A stretch of 64,000 nt of DNA from Pseudophaeobacter arcticus DSM 23566. GTDB taxonomy: Bacteria > Pseudomonadota > Alphaproteobacteria > Rhodobacterales > Rhodobacteraceae. Where the stretch lies: assembly GCF_000473205.1 (NCBI RefSeq), contig NZ_KI421507.1:2133862-2197861 (forward strand), in the 5' to 3' direction. The notes under the pieces are model-generated. The model saw only the letters and a program-made list of their open reading frames with translations. It did no database searches and was not told the origin of the DNA. Both the position numbers and the translations under genes were made by a program. This document shows, piece by piece, positions 7,051 through 15,921 of the stretch (positions are counted from its first letter, which is position 1; each line of letters opens with the position of its first letter).

Positions 7051-9267
7051 TCAATTCTCCCGGTCCGGCGAGTTCGCCTGATACAGGCCGGAGAGGATCG
7101 GACTGGCGCCGCCCCGTTCGTGAGAGGAGACTAGGATCAACCGGTTGGCCGCCCGGCTAGCGCCAAGGTAGAGCCGCGACAGGTAGCGTCGCTTGGCGCC
7201 CACGCTCAGGTCATGCGTCGCCCAGTCGGCGGCATCGACGTGTATGAGATAGACCGTCTCGAATTGCAGGCCAGCGACATATTCCGGCATGGACAGCACG
7301 CATTTGCGCTTGGCGTAACGCAGCTGATCAAGGTCTTCGCGCGATTCCACCCGCACTACATTTTCTTTGATGCGTCCGGCCTCCCGATAAATCCGGAACA
7401 TGTCCATGGACATGCAGAGCACCGCCACCTGTCGACCACGACCTTGCAAACGAACCGTTTCGGCCTTGGCATCTGCCACGACTTTATCAATTAGCTCGAT
7501 GTTCTTATCGAACTCCCAGATCTCCGGCACGGCCCCCAGCTCCCTTTCGGATTTCCCCGAATATTGTTCGAGTTCGGAGGCGAGCTCCCCTTCAAGGTTC
7601 AAAGCGGGGAATGCGCCGTCGATTTGTCTAAGGAAACTCACTATCTCCCCCGTCGAGCGGTAGACCTGTTGAAGCTCCACCTGTTTAGACTCGCCCACCT
7701 TTGGATTGCGGAAGCGAGCAGCCCCAGCGTTGAGCGCTCCATCAGATATGCTTTGCTTCAGGTCATAGGCCATAAAGAGCGGCAGACTGCCATTCACCGC
7801 GGCCCGGGGGGCAAAGAGATTATGGAAGATCATAGTCTCGATGCGATTGAAGTAGTGGTACTCGTCGACGAAGATCACGTCGAAGCCCTGCGTCTCTCGA
7901 AGGTGGTCCCATTCGTGCGACACGAGGTAACGCTCGAAGTCGGAAATCATCTGGTCCATGCCAAAGAGCTTGTGGCTTTGCAGCTCTGCCCGATAGGCAT
8001 CGTAAATCTCAAGCATCAGCTCGCGGTCGGCACGGGTTTCCAGCGGCATCTGCCAGGACTCGCGTCGGGCGGTCAGGTAGTTTTTGCCGGAATCATGCCC
8101 CTTGCGGACGCGATCGGCATCAAGGACGCAAGCGATTTCATTTGCGATGTCTTGAAGCAGGCTTGGGCCTGGGCCTTCGGGTGTGAAGACTGCAGACAGG
8201 TTCTTGACCTTGGCGCGTAAGGGCAGTGCATGGCGGGGGTTCTTGCCGATCTTGGAAATGGCGTCCTGGATGAAGTCCATCTGGAACTCGCGCCCCTCGA
8301 GCCCGTCGGTGGAAAGGGGTGTCAGGCCTTTCCGCTCATAGCTCATCCTTTCCTGTGCCAGATCGTAAAGCGTGCCGATCCATAGTTTCGGTCGCCCTTC
8401 GCTTGTCGTCAGTTTCTCCCAGCGTTGCGTGGGATCAAGGACGAGGAAGAGCCGCCGGACGACGTCGTGGGCTAGGGCCGAGCTGTGGGTGATAAAGGCG
8501 AATGTCTTCTGATTATCGCCGTCTGCGTCTGTGTAGAGGTCCCAAAGACACTTCACCGCCATGGCCTGAGTCTTGCCAGTGCCCGCCGCCCCTCTGAGGC
8601 GCACCGGGCCCGAATGATCGCGAGTGACGAAGTCGCGTTGGGCTGTATTGAGCTTGGAATTGTACCATTCGTTCAGCAGCCCGTCGAAGCCTAAGCCTAG
8701 GCCGTCATGTTCCGACAAGAGGATGCCGAATTCGCCGAAGGTCTCCGCGGGCGCGACGACTTCTGCAACAAGGGCATCGAGGATGCCGGAAACCGCGCGG
8801 TCAAAGACGCCGTAGTTGGGCGAGATGCCCCGGAAGGGGACAGCATCTGGCGTGACAAGGAAAACGAACAGATGCTCAGTGTCCTTGGCTCTTTGATAGA
8901 AGTGCAGCCTTTGCCTGGACGTTCTAGAATTCGATACGTAAATCGAAAAGATCGGGCCCTCGTGAAAAGGCTGCCAGTTGGTGGGCAGGGCGCTCGTCCG
9001 GTCGAACTTGCAGATCCCTGCCCGGAAGATGCGGCTAAGGGTATCCGCCGGAAATTCGACTTTCGCCAAGATGTCGACGTCGACGATGACGAACCTGCTG
9101 TCTTCTTTGCTGGCCTCGGCGAGGATATAGATACAGTCGTCAAATTCAACGCGACGCAGGCCGACGGTATTGGCAGGGATCTCGAAGTTTTCTGTCCAGG
9201 TTTCATCGATCAGGGACACATTGAGACTCACGAGCGCCTCTTCGGCGATTACAAGTGCCTTCGGCAT
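7051..9267 (-). CDS. UvrD/Rep-like superfamily 1 helicase in cargo cassette
   Basis: 738 residues. Walker A GAAGTGKT is at 226-233, preceded by a Q-motif-like LNTAQRDFV. The Walker B box reads VDEYH (468-471), unlike the usual DExQ of UvrD. Motif IV-like QQVYRSTGEIVSFLR, motif V-like GLQFETVYLIHVD and motif VI-like LYLGASRAANRLILV follow. The first 220 residues have no recognised domain and could sense or bind a partner. The start was chosen at MPKALVIAE because a GGAAG ribosome site precedes it and it lies two bases after the upstream stop. It forms a two-gene operon with the 9270-10100 gene, away from the phage operons, near the integrase. An antiviral role is inferred from this layout. Confidence 0.8.
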   Translation of the reverse strand: MPKALVIAEEALVSLNVSLIDETWTENFEIPANTVGLRRVEFDDCIYILAEASKEDSRFVIVDVDILAKVEFPADTLSRIFRAGICKFDRTSALPTNWQPFHEGPIFSIYVSNSRTSRQRLHFYQRAKDTEHLFVFLVTPDAVPFRGISPNYGVFDRAVSGILDALVAEVVAPAETFGEFGILLSEHDGLGLGFDGLLNEWYNSKLNTAQRDFVTRDHSGPVRLRGAAGTGKTQAMAVKCLWDLYTDADGDNQKTFAFITHSSALAHDVVRRLFLVLDPTQRWEKLTTSEGRPKLWIGTLYDLAQERMSYERKGLTPLSTDGLEGREFQMDFIQDAISKIGKNPRHALPLRAKVKNLSAVFTPEGPGPSLLQDIANEIACVLDADRVRKGHDSGKNYLTARRESWQMPLETRADRELMLEIYDAYRAELQSHKLFGMDQMISDFERYLVSHEWDHLRETQGFDVIFVDEYHYFNRIETMIFHNLFAPRAAVNGSLPLFMAYDLKQSISDGALNAGAARFRNPKVGESKQVELQQVYRSTGEIVSFLRQIDGAFPALNLEGELASELEQYSGKSERELGAVPEIWEFDKNIELIDKVVADAKAETVRLQGRGRQVAVLCMSMDMFRIYREAGRIKENVVRVESREDLDQLRYAKRKCVLSMPEYVAGLQFETVYLIHVDAADWATHDLSVGAKRRYLSRLYLGASRAANRLILVSSHERGGASPILSGLYQANSPDREN

Positions 9268-9269
9268 CT

Positions 9270-10100
9270 TTAGGCTTCCTTTTCGATAAAGACTTTGCCG
9301 GCCATTTGGCCGCAATGGTTGTCATAGGCTTCTGGCGCGCCGATACGCAGGAACAGAAAGGCCATTTTTTGAACGATCTGGTAGCGCATCTGGTCTGAGA
9401 ACCTGCCCGTTCGAAAGAAGCCCTCTCGTTCGTCGCGAACCTTCCAGTCCGGGTAGGACTGGAATACATGACGTTGCTCGATCGAGAAGATGTCCCGAAG
9501 ACGTAGGACGAAGCCTTGCTCCATGAAGCCTGGCAGGCCTGGGACGAAAATTATGTCCGGAAAGCCGTCCGAAGTCGTGAGGCTCTTGCGCGCCGCCTCG
9601 AGGACCTTAACCCTCTGACTCCCGAATGCCTCGCGCAGTTGCACGAGCTCTTCGAGGTAAGATCCCGTCGCCCGCACTGCCAGTGCAAGGGCCTCGAGTC
9701 GCCGGATCGTTTCTTCTTTATTGATGCCGACGAGATCGGCCACCTCGCGACCTGATTGCTCTTGCAGCCAGGAAATCAAGTCTGTCTTGTCAAGCTTCTC
9801 GAGGCCTAGATCTTGACGCTTAATGCAGGCATTGAGCTCGTCGCTTAGGGCTGGGGCGCGCTTATCAACTTCGTCCTTCAGCTGTCTTTGCGCCCAACGG
9901 GTGGCAATATGCTCCTCCGCTGGGATAATCTCGATCCAAGAAATGCGGTCGGAATTCTTGCGCTGCTCGATGTCGCAGTCTGCGTTAAGCACAAAACCCC
10001 ATTGGTAATTGGTCACGTCGTTCTCCAGAATATCCCGCTGGATGATGTCTCCCTGCTGGAAATTCTGTACGTAGTCGATGTCCTGCAAGTGATAATCCAA
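9270..10100 (-). CDS. Unknown protein with ADCDIEQ motif, partner of the helicase
   Basis: 276 residues from a TTG at 10100 that has a perfect GGAGG five bases upstream; a TTG at 10145 in the same frame lacks one. The N-terminal region (FQQGDIIQRDILENDV, then GFVLNADCDIEQRKNSDR) resembles the G-x-(I/V)-x-(S/N)-x-DCD(I/L) motif seen in uncharacterised proteins of accessory loci. The middle is a long helical segment (EETIRRLEALALAVRATGSYLEELVQLREAF), and the C-terminal third has a FVPGLPGFMEQGFVLRLRDIFSI strand region. No catalytic motif is certain. The stop lies two bases before the helicase start, so the pair is co-translated. Its function is unknown; a sensor or nuclease partner is conceivable. 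Confidence 0.7.
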   Translation of the reverse strand: MDYHLQDIDYVQNFQQGDIIQRDILENDVTNYQWGFVLNADCDIEQRKNSDRISWIEIIPAEEHIATRWAQRQLKDEVDKRAPALSDELNACIKRQDLGLEKLDKTDLISWLQEQSGREVADLVGINKEETIRRLEALALAVRATGSYLEELVQLREAFGSQRVKVLEAARKSLTTSDGFPDIIFVPGLPGFMEQGFVLRLRDIFSIEQRHVFQSYPDWKVRDEREGFFRTGRFSDQMRYQIVQKMAFLFLRIGAPEAYDNHCGQMAGKVFIEKEA

Positions 10101-10518
10101 TGAAACCTCCGGCTTATGCGAAATTGCGAATGAGAGCAGGATCAAAACTTTGGCCCCATAAACGATTTACAACAGGGGCAGTGATAACTGAACACACAAT
10201 CAAGAAAAGCAAAATCCCCCCTAACTAACGTCACCCACCCAGCCATCGCAATACACGGGGACCTTTTCTTTTGGCTCGCAGCCAACCGCTTGATCCAGGC
10301 CTCGTGTGATCTGCTGAGATGGTTTCGGTGTGGGTGTCTCGAACCATACTGCATAACATTATGGGTGGCCGGTTCGGGGAAGCTGCCTCGCAGCAAGAGG
10401 CGACTTGGTGAATGTCCGGAGAGGGCCGACCTTGGCGGCGATCCGAGCCAAATCCATCGACTTTGCAAATGTCGCAATCTGCGCTTAGCAGACTCTCTGT
10501 CAGCCAAATTTCAAACGC
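10101..10518. other. Gap between cargo cassette and integrase, no gene seen
   Basis: 418 bases. It should contain the promoter of the leftward cassette in its left part. The rest has short frames without ribosome sites and no RNA gene that I recognise. AT-poor segments such as GCCTCGCAGCAAGAGGCGAC (10386-10405) form small hairpins. The content resembles eroded DNA rather than a functional gene. Confidence 0.4.
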
Positions 10519-11481
10519 CTAATCAAGGCGCTTGGCCAGCTCTTCGGCACTTTCATTATAGTACACCCGCAATTGCCGCAAATCTGTGTGTCCCACCATC
10601 CGAGCAAGCGCCAGCACATCTAGCTTGGTTGAGAGGGCGGTAATGGCCGCATGGCGGGAATCATGAAAAGTCAGCCCCTTCACACCTGCCCGGTCCCGCA
10701 GCTTTCGGAACAACACATCCAACTGACGAGACGACAGGCCAAACACGGGATCCAATTCCGGCAACGCTCTTATGAGCTCAACAGCCTTGCTCGACAAAGG
10801 CACCTCGCGCGGCCTGCCGTTCTTTGTGTGGGTCAGCAGAGCCACCCGGCGATCCAGGTCGACGCGATCCCACTCCAACCCTGCGATTTCTCCCGCGCGC
10901 ATGGCGCATTCCATCGCAAATTTGAACGCATGGAACGCGCGCGCAGTGGCCTTGCTCAGATCCTCACCAGCGCTGAACTGCATCGCCTCGATCTCGGCAG
11001 AGGTTGGTAGTCGATCACGCGGCTGAGGCTTTGTGGGCTTTCGCACATCGCTCAGCGGGTTTATTGAGACCAGCTCCCAATCGCGCCGCGCGACAGTCAG
11101 AACCGAAGACATGAGCTGCATTTCTCGAATGACGCTTGCCGGGGCGACCTCCTGCAACCGCTTGTCCCGCCACTTGGCAAAGTCTTTGGCAGACAAGTCC
11201 TCCAGGCGAATTTGAGCAATAGGATCTCGCCCAAACTTCTCCAGCCTGATGACTTCCCATCGGTGACCACGTTTCGCTGGCGACACCTCACGGGCGTAGC
11301 GGTGAAACAGCTCACCCAATGTCAGCTTGGCAGCGATCTTATCGCCGTGCAGTATCTCATATTCCGCCCGCGCAGCCCAATCCTTGGCCTCTTGCTTTGT
11401 CGGGAATACCTTTGACTTTCGGATACCCCTGCGGGCAATCTCTGCCCGGTATCCTGATTTGAGCTTACGAATAGACGCCAT
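10519..11481 (-). CDS. int: Tyrosine-family site-specific integrase
   Basis: 320 residues. The catalytic set is visible: Arg195 (CAMRAGEIAGLEW), Lys220 (HTKNGRPREVPL), His273 and Arg276 (FHDSRH), His298 (MVGHTDLRQL) and a tyrosine at 307 or 308. The N-terminal half holds an arm-binding segment (GYRAEIARRGIRKSKVFPTKQEA) and a SAM-like core-binding domain (residues 55-145). It starts 142 bases from the tRNA-Leu gene and faces away from it, the usual layout when the tRNA 3' end serves as attB. The residues are complete, so it should be active. Confidence 0.93.
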   Translation of the reverse strand: MASIRKLKSGYRAEIARRGIRKSKVFPTKQEAKDWAARAEYEILHGDKIAAKLTLGELFHRYAREVSPAKRGHRWEVIRLEKFGRDPIAQIRLEDLSAKDFAKWRDKRLQEVAPASVIREMQLMSSVLTVARRDWELVSINPLSDVRKPTKPQPRDRLPTSAEIEAMQFSAGEDLSKATARAFHAFKFAMECAMRAGEIAGLEWDRVDLDRRVALLTHTKNGRPREVPLSSKAVELIRALPELDPVFGLSSRQLDVLFRKLRDRAGVKGLTFHDSRHAAITALSTKLDVLALARMVGHTDLRQLRVYYNESAEELAKRLD

Positions 11482-11622
11482 GAATTACGCACCGTGCGGA
11501 AAATATGCGTAAACGAATACACATTCCTGCACACCATGGGTAGTCACCCAATTCAGAAAAACCCGTAACACTCTTATTTTATAAGGATAAATGTTCAAAA
11601 CCGTTCACGCCGGTTTAGATGC

Positions 11623-11709
11623 TGGTGCGGGCGGTGGGACTCGAACCCACACGGGCACAAGGCCCAACAGATTTTAAGTCTGGTATGTCTACCATTCCAT
11701 CACGCCCGC
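11623..11709 (-). tRNA. tRNA-Leu (anticodon UAA), integration site of the element
   Basis: Read on the minus strand, the 5' acceptor GCGGGCG pairs with CGCCCGC near the 3' end, followed by A and an encoded CCA (11623-11625). The anticodon loop CTTAAAA carries TAA, the variable arm is long (class II, CCTTGTGCCC region) and the T loop TTCGAGT is standard. The phage-like element starts directly beyond its 3' end, so the terminal bases probably form the att core. The second att copy should lie left of the window. Confidence 0.95.
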
Positions 11710-11859
11710 AACCAAGGCACAGCCCTGGGCTCTGCCTTGGTCCCAAGGTCTAGCCGCCCAAACCTTGAGGCACAATCTGTTTTATCGGCGAAAGGGGCAT
11801 TTTTGCCTCTCCCCCCCTGCCCCCTCCAGCTGCTGCCAGACGCCCTCAATTAGGGGCAC

Positions 11860-12330
11860 TCAAACCGGGGTCATTACCGCATCTTCCTTGACCGCCTGCA
11901 TCGCCACATAGGTCGAGGTGGAAGCCACATGCGGCAGGGAGGAGATCTTTTCCCCCAGAACCTGCCGGTAAGCCGACATCGACCGCGTGCGCACCTTGAG
12001 CAGATAGTCAAAATGCGACGCCATCATATGGGCCTGCTCAATCTCAGGAAGTTTCACTACTGCAGCGTTGAACTTGGACAGGGCGGATTCACGGGTGTCA
12101 TCCAGTTTGACCTCAACAAAGGCTACGTGATCCAAACCCAGACGGATTGGATCAATCAAGGCGCGATACCCGGTGATGACCCCGGCGCTCTCCAATCGGC
12201 GCAGCCGTGTCTGCGTCGGGGATTTCGACAACCCGATGCGACGGGCAAGGTCGGCAATGGAAATCCGCCCATCCTCCGCCAATACGTTGAGAATCTTTCG
12301 ATCAAAGAGATCAAGATCTGAAAAATCCAT
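11860..12330 (-). CDS. putR: Lrp/AsnC-family regulator of proline catabolism
   Basis: 156 residues from MDFSDLDLFDRKILN. An N-terminal winged HTH (DGRISIADLARRIGLSKSPTQTRLRRLESAGVI) is followed by the RAM/AsnC ligand-binding domain (VAFVEVKL, then VHMMASHFDYLLKVRTRSM-like core). It is transcribed divergently from putA with a 125-base gap, as in Rhodobacter and other alphaproteobacteria where PutR activates putA in response to proline. A GGAG ribosome site ten bases upstream supports this start over an upstream ATG at 12381. The proline-specific role is inferred from the neighbour. Confidence 0.88.
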   Translation of the reverse strand: MDFSDLDLFDRKILNVLAEDGRISIADLARRIGLSKSPTQTRLRRLESAGVITGYRALIDPIRLGLDHVAFVEVKLDDTRESALSKFNAAVVKLPEIEQAHMMASHFDYLLKVRTRSMSAYRQVLGEKISSLPHVASTSTYVAMQAVKEDAVMTPV

Positions 12331-12455
12331 TTGAACTGCTCCACTAACAAAATTCCAGTCAATCACCTCATGTATATACAATCTTAAGTCTGTTGTCCTG
12401 CATGAATGGCTGTATTCTGTTCTAAACGCCCTCCTTATAGCATTGGAGCCTCAGA

Positions 12456-15400
12456 ATGACCAAGCACAGCAAACTGCGTGACCGGATTGATGCCGGAACC
12501 TATGTCGACCAACAAAAGATGTTCGCCCAGCTGTGCAATACCGCAGCGCTGGATGCAGCGGACCGCGCGGCGATCTGCACCAAGGCCGCCGCATTGGTGC
12601 GCGACATCCGGGGCCATTCCAATCCGGGCCTGATGGAGGTTTTCCTGGCGGAATATGGCCTCTCCACCGACGAAGGCGTCGCCCTGATGTGTCTTGCTGA
12701 GGCCCTGCTGCGGGTGCCGGATGCCGATACCATTGATGCGCTGATCGAAGACAAGATCGCACCTTCCGACTGGGGCAAGCACCTGGGCCGCTCGTCCTCC
12801 TCGCTGGTCAACGCCTCAACCTGGGCTTTGATGCTCACCGGTCGGGTGCTAGATGAAGACCGAAGCCCCGTGGGCGCGCTGCGCGGAGCGATCAAACGGC
12901 TGGGCGAGCCGGTGATCCGCACCGCCGTTGGTCGCGCGATGAAGGAAATGGGCCGCCAGTTTGTGCTCGGGGAAAACATCGAAGCCGCCATGAAGCGCGC
13001 CGCCGGGATGGAAGCCAAGGGCTATACCTACTCCTATGACATGCTGGGCGAAGCCGCCCGCACCGAAGCCGATGCCGCGCGCTATCACCTGGCCTATTCC
13101 AAGGCGATCTCAGCGATTGCGGCTGGCTGCACCGAGGATGACATCCGGAAGAACCCTGGCATTTCAATCAAGCTATCGGCCCTGCACCCACGCTATGAAC
13201 TGGCCCAGGAAGCCCGCGTCATGGAAGAGCTGGTACCGCGCATCAAGGCGCTGGCGCTCTTGGCCAAATCCGCAAAGATGGGCCTGAACATCGACGCCGA
13301 AGAGGCCGATCGCCTGTCGCTGTCGCTGGAAGTGATTGACGCGGTGGTCTCGGATCCGTCGCTGGCCGGCTGGGAGGGCTTTGGCGTTGTAGTCCAGGCC
13401 TATGGGCCACGCACCGGTCTGGCGATTGACGCGCTGTATGAGATGGCCGAAAAATACAACCGCCGCTTTATGGTGCGCCTGGTCAAGGGTGCCTATTGGG
13501 ACACCGAGATCAAGCTGGCGCAGGTCGAAGGCGTCGATGGTTTTCCGGTCTACACCAACAAGGCGCTCACCGATGTCTCTTATATCGCCAATGCCCGCAA
13601 ACTGTTGCAGATGACCGACCGGATCTATCCGCAGTTTGCCACCCACAACGCCCATACCGTCAGCGCAATCCTGCATATGGCCAAGGATGCCGAGGCCTAT
13701 GAATTCCAGCGCCTGCATGGCATGGGCGAAACCCTGCACAATATGGTGCTGGAGCAAAACAAGACCCGCTGCCGCATCTATGCGCCCGTTGGCGCCCATA
13801 GTGACCTGTTGGCCTATCTGGTGCGTCGCCTGCTGGAAAACGGCGCCAACAGCTCCTTTGTCAATCAGATCGTCGACGAAGAGGTGGCCCCCGAAGTGGT
13901 CGCCGCCGATCCCTTTGTCGAGGCCGCGGACTGTGCCAATAAAATCCCAACCGGCCCTGAACTTTTTGCACCGGAACGGCCAAATTCCAAAGGCTTTGAT
14001 CTGGGCCATGCGCCCACCCTTGCCCGGATTGAGCAGGCCCGCGCGCCCTGGCACAAACACAGCTGGCAAGCAGCGCCGCTGATTGCCGGTGATGCAGCGC
14101 CGGAAGCGGCTGAGGATGTCATCAACCCCTCTGATCTGACCACCGTCGGGCAGGTTACCCCCTCCAGTGCGGCAGATGTGGAACAGGCGCTCACCGCCGC
14201 CCGACCCTGGGATGCCCCCGCGGCCGAACGGGCTGCCGTGCTGAACAGGGCGGCAGATCTCTATGAGGAAAACTTTGGCGAGCTCTTTGCCATTCTGGCG
14301 CGAGAAGCGGGCAAGAGCATTCCAGATGCGGTGGCCGAGCTGCGCGAAGCGGTGGATTTCATGCGCTACTACGCGGCAAATATCCCCAATGCGGCCCCTG
14401 CCGGGGTGTTCACCTGCATCTCGCCCTGGAACTTCCCGCTGGCGATCTTCTCGGGGCAGATTTCTGCCGGGCTGGCCTGTGGCAATGCGGTGCTGGCCAA
14501 ACCAGCGGAACAAACGCCGCTGATTGCCCATCGGGCCATATCGCTGATGCATGAGGCCGGTGTGCCCCGCAGCGCCCTGCAACTGCTGCCGGGACGGGGC
14601 TCAAAAATTGGCGCCGCCCTGACCGGGGATGCCCGTGTTGATGGCGTTGCCTTCACCGGCTCCACGGCCACTGCCATGCGGATCCGCAGCACCATGGCCG
14701 ACAGCCTGCGCCCCGGCGCGCCGCTGATTGCTGAAACCGGTGGGCTAAACGCGATGATCGTCGACAGTACCGCCCTGCCCGAGCAAGCGGTGCAGTCGAT
14801 TATTGAGAGCGCCTTTCAGTCCGCAGGTCAACGCTGTTCGGCACTGCGCTGTCTCTATCTGCAGGACGATATTGCCGAAAGCGTGCTGACCATGCTCAAA
14901 GGCGCGATGGATGTGCTCAATCTTGGCGATCCTTGGCATCTGAATGTCGACAGCGGCCCGGTGATTGATGCGGGCGCCCGTGCCGGTATCCTGGTCCATA
15001 TCGACCAGGCCCGCGCAGAAGGTCGGGTGTTGAAAGAGATGAGCACGCCGCAAGGTGGCACCTTTGTCGGGCCAACCCTGATTTCGGTCAAGGGGATCGG
15101 CGATCTTGAGCAAGAGATCTTTGGGCCGGTTCTGCATGTGGCCCGCTTCAAATCCCAGGATCTGGACAAGGTCATCGACCAGATCAATGCCACCGGATAC
15201 GGGCTGACCTTTGGGTTGCACACCCGCATTGATGACCGGGTGCAGCACGTCTGTGACCGCATTCACGCGGGCAATATCTATGTGAACCGCAACCAGATTG
15301 GCGCGATTGTCGGCAGCCAACCCTTTGGCGGCGAAGGCCTGTCCGGCACCGGCCCCAAGGCAGGTGGCCCCAACTACCTCGCCCGGTTCTGCGCGCCAGA

Positions 15401-15863
15401 CCGTCAGACCAGCACCGAAACCTGGGGGACAACCACGGCTGAGCTGCCGGGAGAGACCGGCGTTCCCGGTCGTCCCATCACCACCTCCCTGCCCGGCCCG
15501 ACCGGTGAATCCAACCGGCTGACCACCTCGGCCCGCCCGCCGCTGCTGTGCATGGGGCCCGGTGCCACCGCCGCAGCGGCCCAGGCCAAAGAGGTCATCG
15601 GCATCGGCGGCACCGCAATCGAGGCCCACGGGCTGTTCGATCTGCATCGTTTGGAATTCATCCAAGGGATTGCAGGCGTCTTGTGGTGGGGCGATGAGGA
15701 CACCGGCCGCGAAATCGAGCGCACCCTGGCCAAACGACAGGGGCCAATCCTGCCGCTGATCCCTGGCCACCCTGATCGCGCCCGGGTTCTGGCAGAGCGC
15801 CATGTCTGTGTCGACACCACCGCAGCGGGCGGCAATGCGGCCCTGCTTGGCGGCGAAAGCTAA
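12456..15863 (+). CDS. putA: Bifunctional proline dehydrogenase / L-glutamate gamma-semialdehyde dehydrogenase
   Basis: 1135 residues. The N-terminal half is the FAD-dependent proline dehydrogenase barrel, with YSYDMLGEAARTEADA, ISIKLSALHPRYE, and VRLVKGAYWDTEIK motifs (roughly residues 150-450). The C-terminal part is an NAD-dependent aldehyde dehydrogenase with Glu760 (ETGGLNAM) and catalytic Cys794 (SAGQRCSALR). The two sites channel P5C/semialdehyde to give glutamate. No ribbon-helix-helix DNA-binding domain precedes the barrel, so unlike E. coli PutA it does not repress itself; the divergent putR takes that role. The last 120 residues, after the ALDH domain, contain a G-rich VLWWGDEDTGREIE region typical of longer alphaproteobacterial PutA. 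A GGAG ribosome site is present. Confidence 0.96.
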   Translation: MTKHSKLRDRIDAGTYVDQQKMFAQLCNTAALDAADRAAICTKAAALVRDIRGHSNPGLMEVFLAEYGLSTDEGVALMCLAEALLRVPDADTIDALIEDKIAPSDWGKHLGRSSSSLVNASTWALMLTGRVLDEDRSPVGALRGAIKRLGEPVIRTAVGRAMKEMGRQFVLGENIEAAMKRAAGMEAKGYTYSYDMLGEAARTEADAARYHLAYSKAISAIAAGCTEDDIRKNPGISIKLSALHPRYELAQEARVMEELVPRIKALALLAKSAKMGLNIDAEEADRLSLSLEVIDAVVSDPSLAGWEGFGVVVQAYGPRTGLAIDALYEMAEKYNRRFMVRLVKGAYWDTEIKLAQVEGVDGFPVYTNKALTDVSYIANARKLLQMTDRIYPQFATHNAHTVSAILHMAKDAEAYEFQRLHGMGETLHNMVLEQNKTRCRIYAPVGAHSDLLAYLVRRLLENGANSSFVNQIVDEEVAPEVVAADPFVEAADCANKIPTGPELFAPERPNSKGFDLGHAPTLARIEQARAPWHKHSWQAAPLIAGDAAPEAAEDVINPSDLTTVGQVTPSSAADVEQALTAARPWDAPAAERAAVLNRAADLYEENFGELFAILAREAGKSIPDAVAELREAVDFMRYYAANIPNAAPAGVFTCISPWNFPLAIFSGQISAGLACGNAVLAKPAEQTPLIAHRAISLMHEAGVPRSALQLLPGRGSKIGAALTGDARVDGVAFTGSTATAMRIRSTMADSLRPGAPLIAETGGLNAMIVDSTALPEQAVQSIIESAFQSAGQRCSALRCLYLQDDIAESVLTMLKGAMDVLNLGDPWHLNVDSGPVIDAGARAGILVHIDQARAEGRVLKEMSTPQGGTFVGPTLISVKGIGDLEQEIFGPVLHVARFKSQDLDKVIDQINATGYGLTFGLHTRIDDRVQHVCDRIHAGNIYVNRNQIGAIVGSQPFGGEGLSGTGPKAGGPNYLARFCAPDRQTSTETWGTTTAELPGETGVPGRPITTSLPGPTGESNRLTTSARPPLLCMGPGATAAAAQAKEVIGIGGTAIEAHGLFDLHRLEFIQGIAGVLWWGDEDTGREIERTLAKRQGPILPLIPGHPDRARVLAERHVCVDTTAAGGNAALLGGES

Positions 15864-15921
15864 GGCGAGAAACACCGCAGAAGCTCTTGACGTTGGGCCA
15901 AAATCGGCCCAGCGTCACCCC

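Noticed and set aside
7051..10100. Gabija antiphage system
   Set aside because: Gabija needs an OLD-type ATPase/nuclease (GajA) with a shorter UvrD-like GajB. The partner here has no ATPase motif, and the helicase has a large N-terminal extension.
10142..10507. Minus-strand frame of 121 codons between the cargo cassette and the integrase
   Set aside because: No ribosome site, no domain, odd composition rich in Ser/Arg/Pro; more like eroded DNA.
13173..14582. Long open frame (469 codons) on the minus strand inside putA
   Set aside because: It is antisense to the catalytic core of putA, has no ribosome site and no recognisable domain; high GC and the putA codon bias create it.
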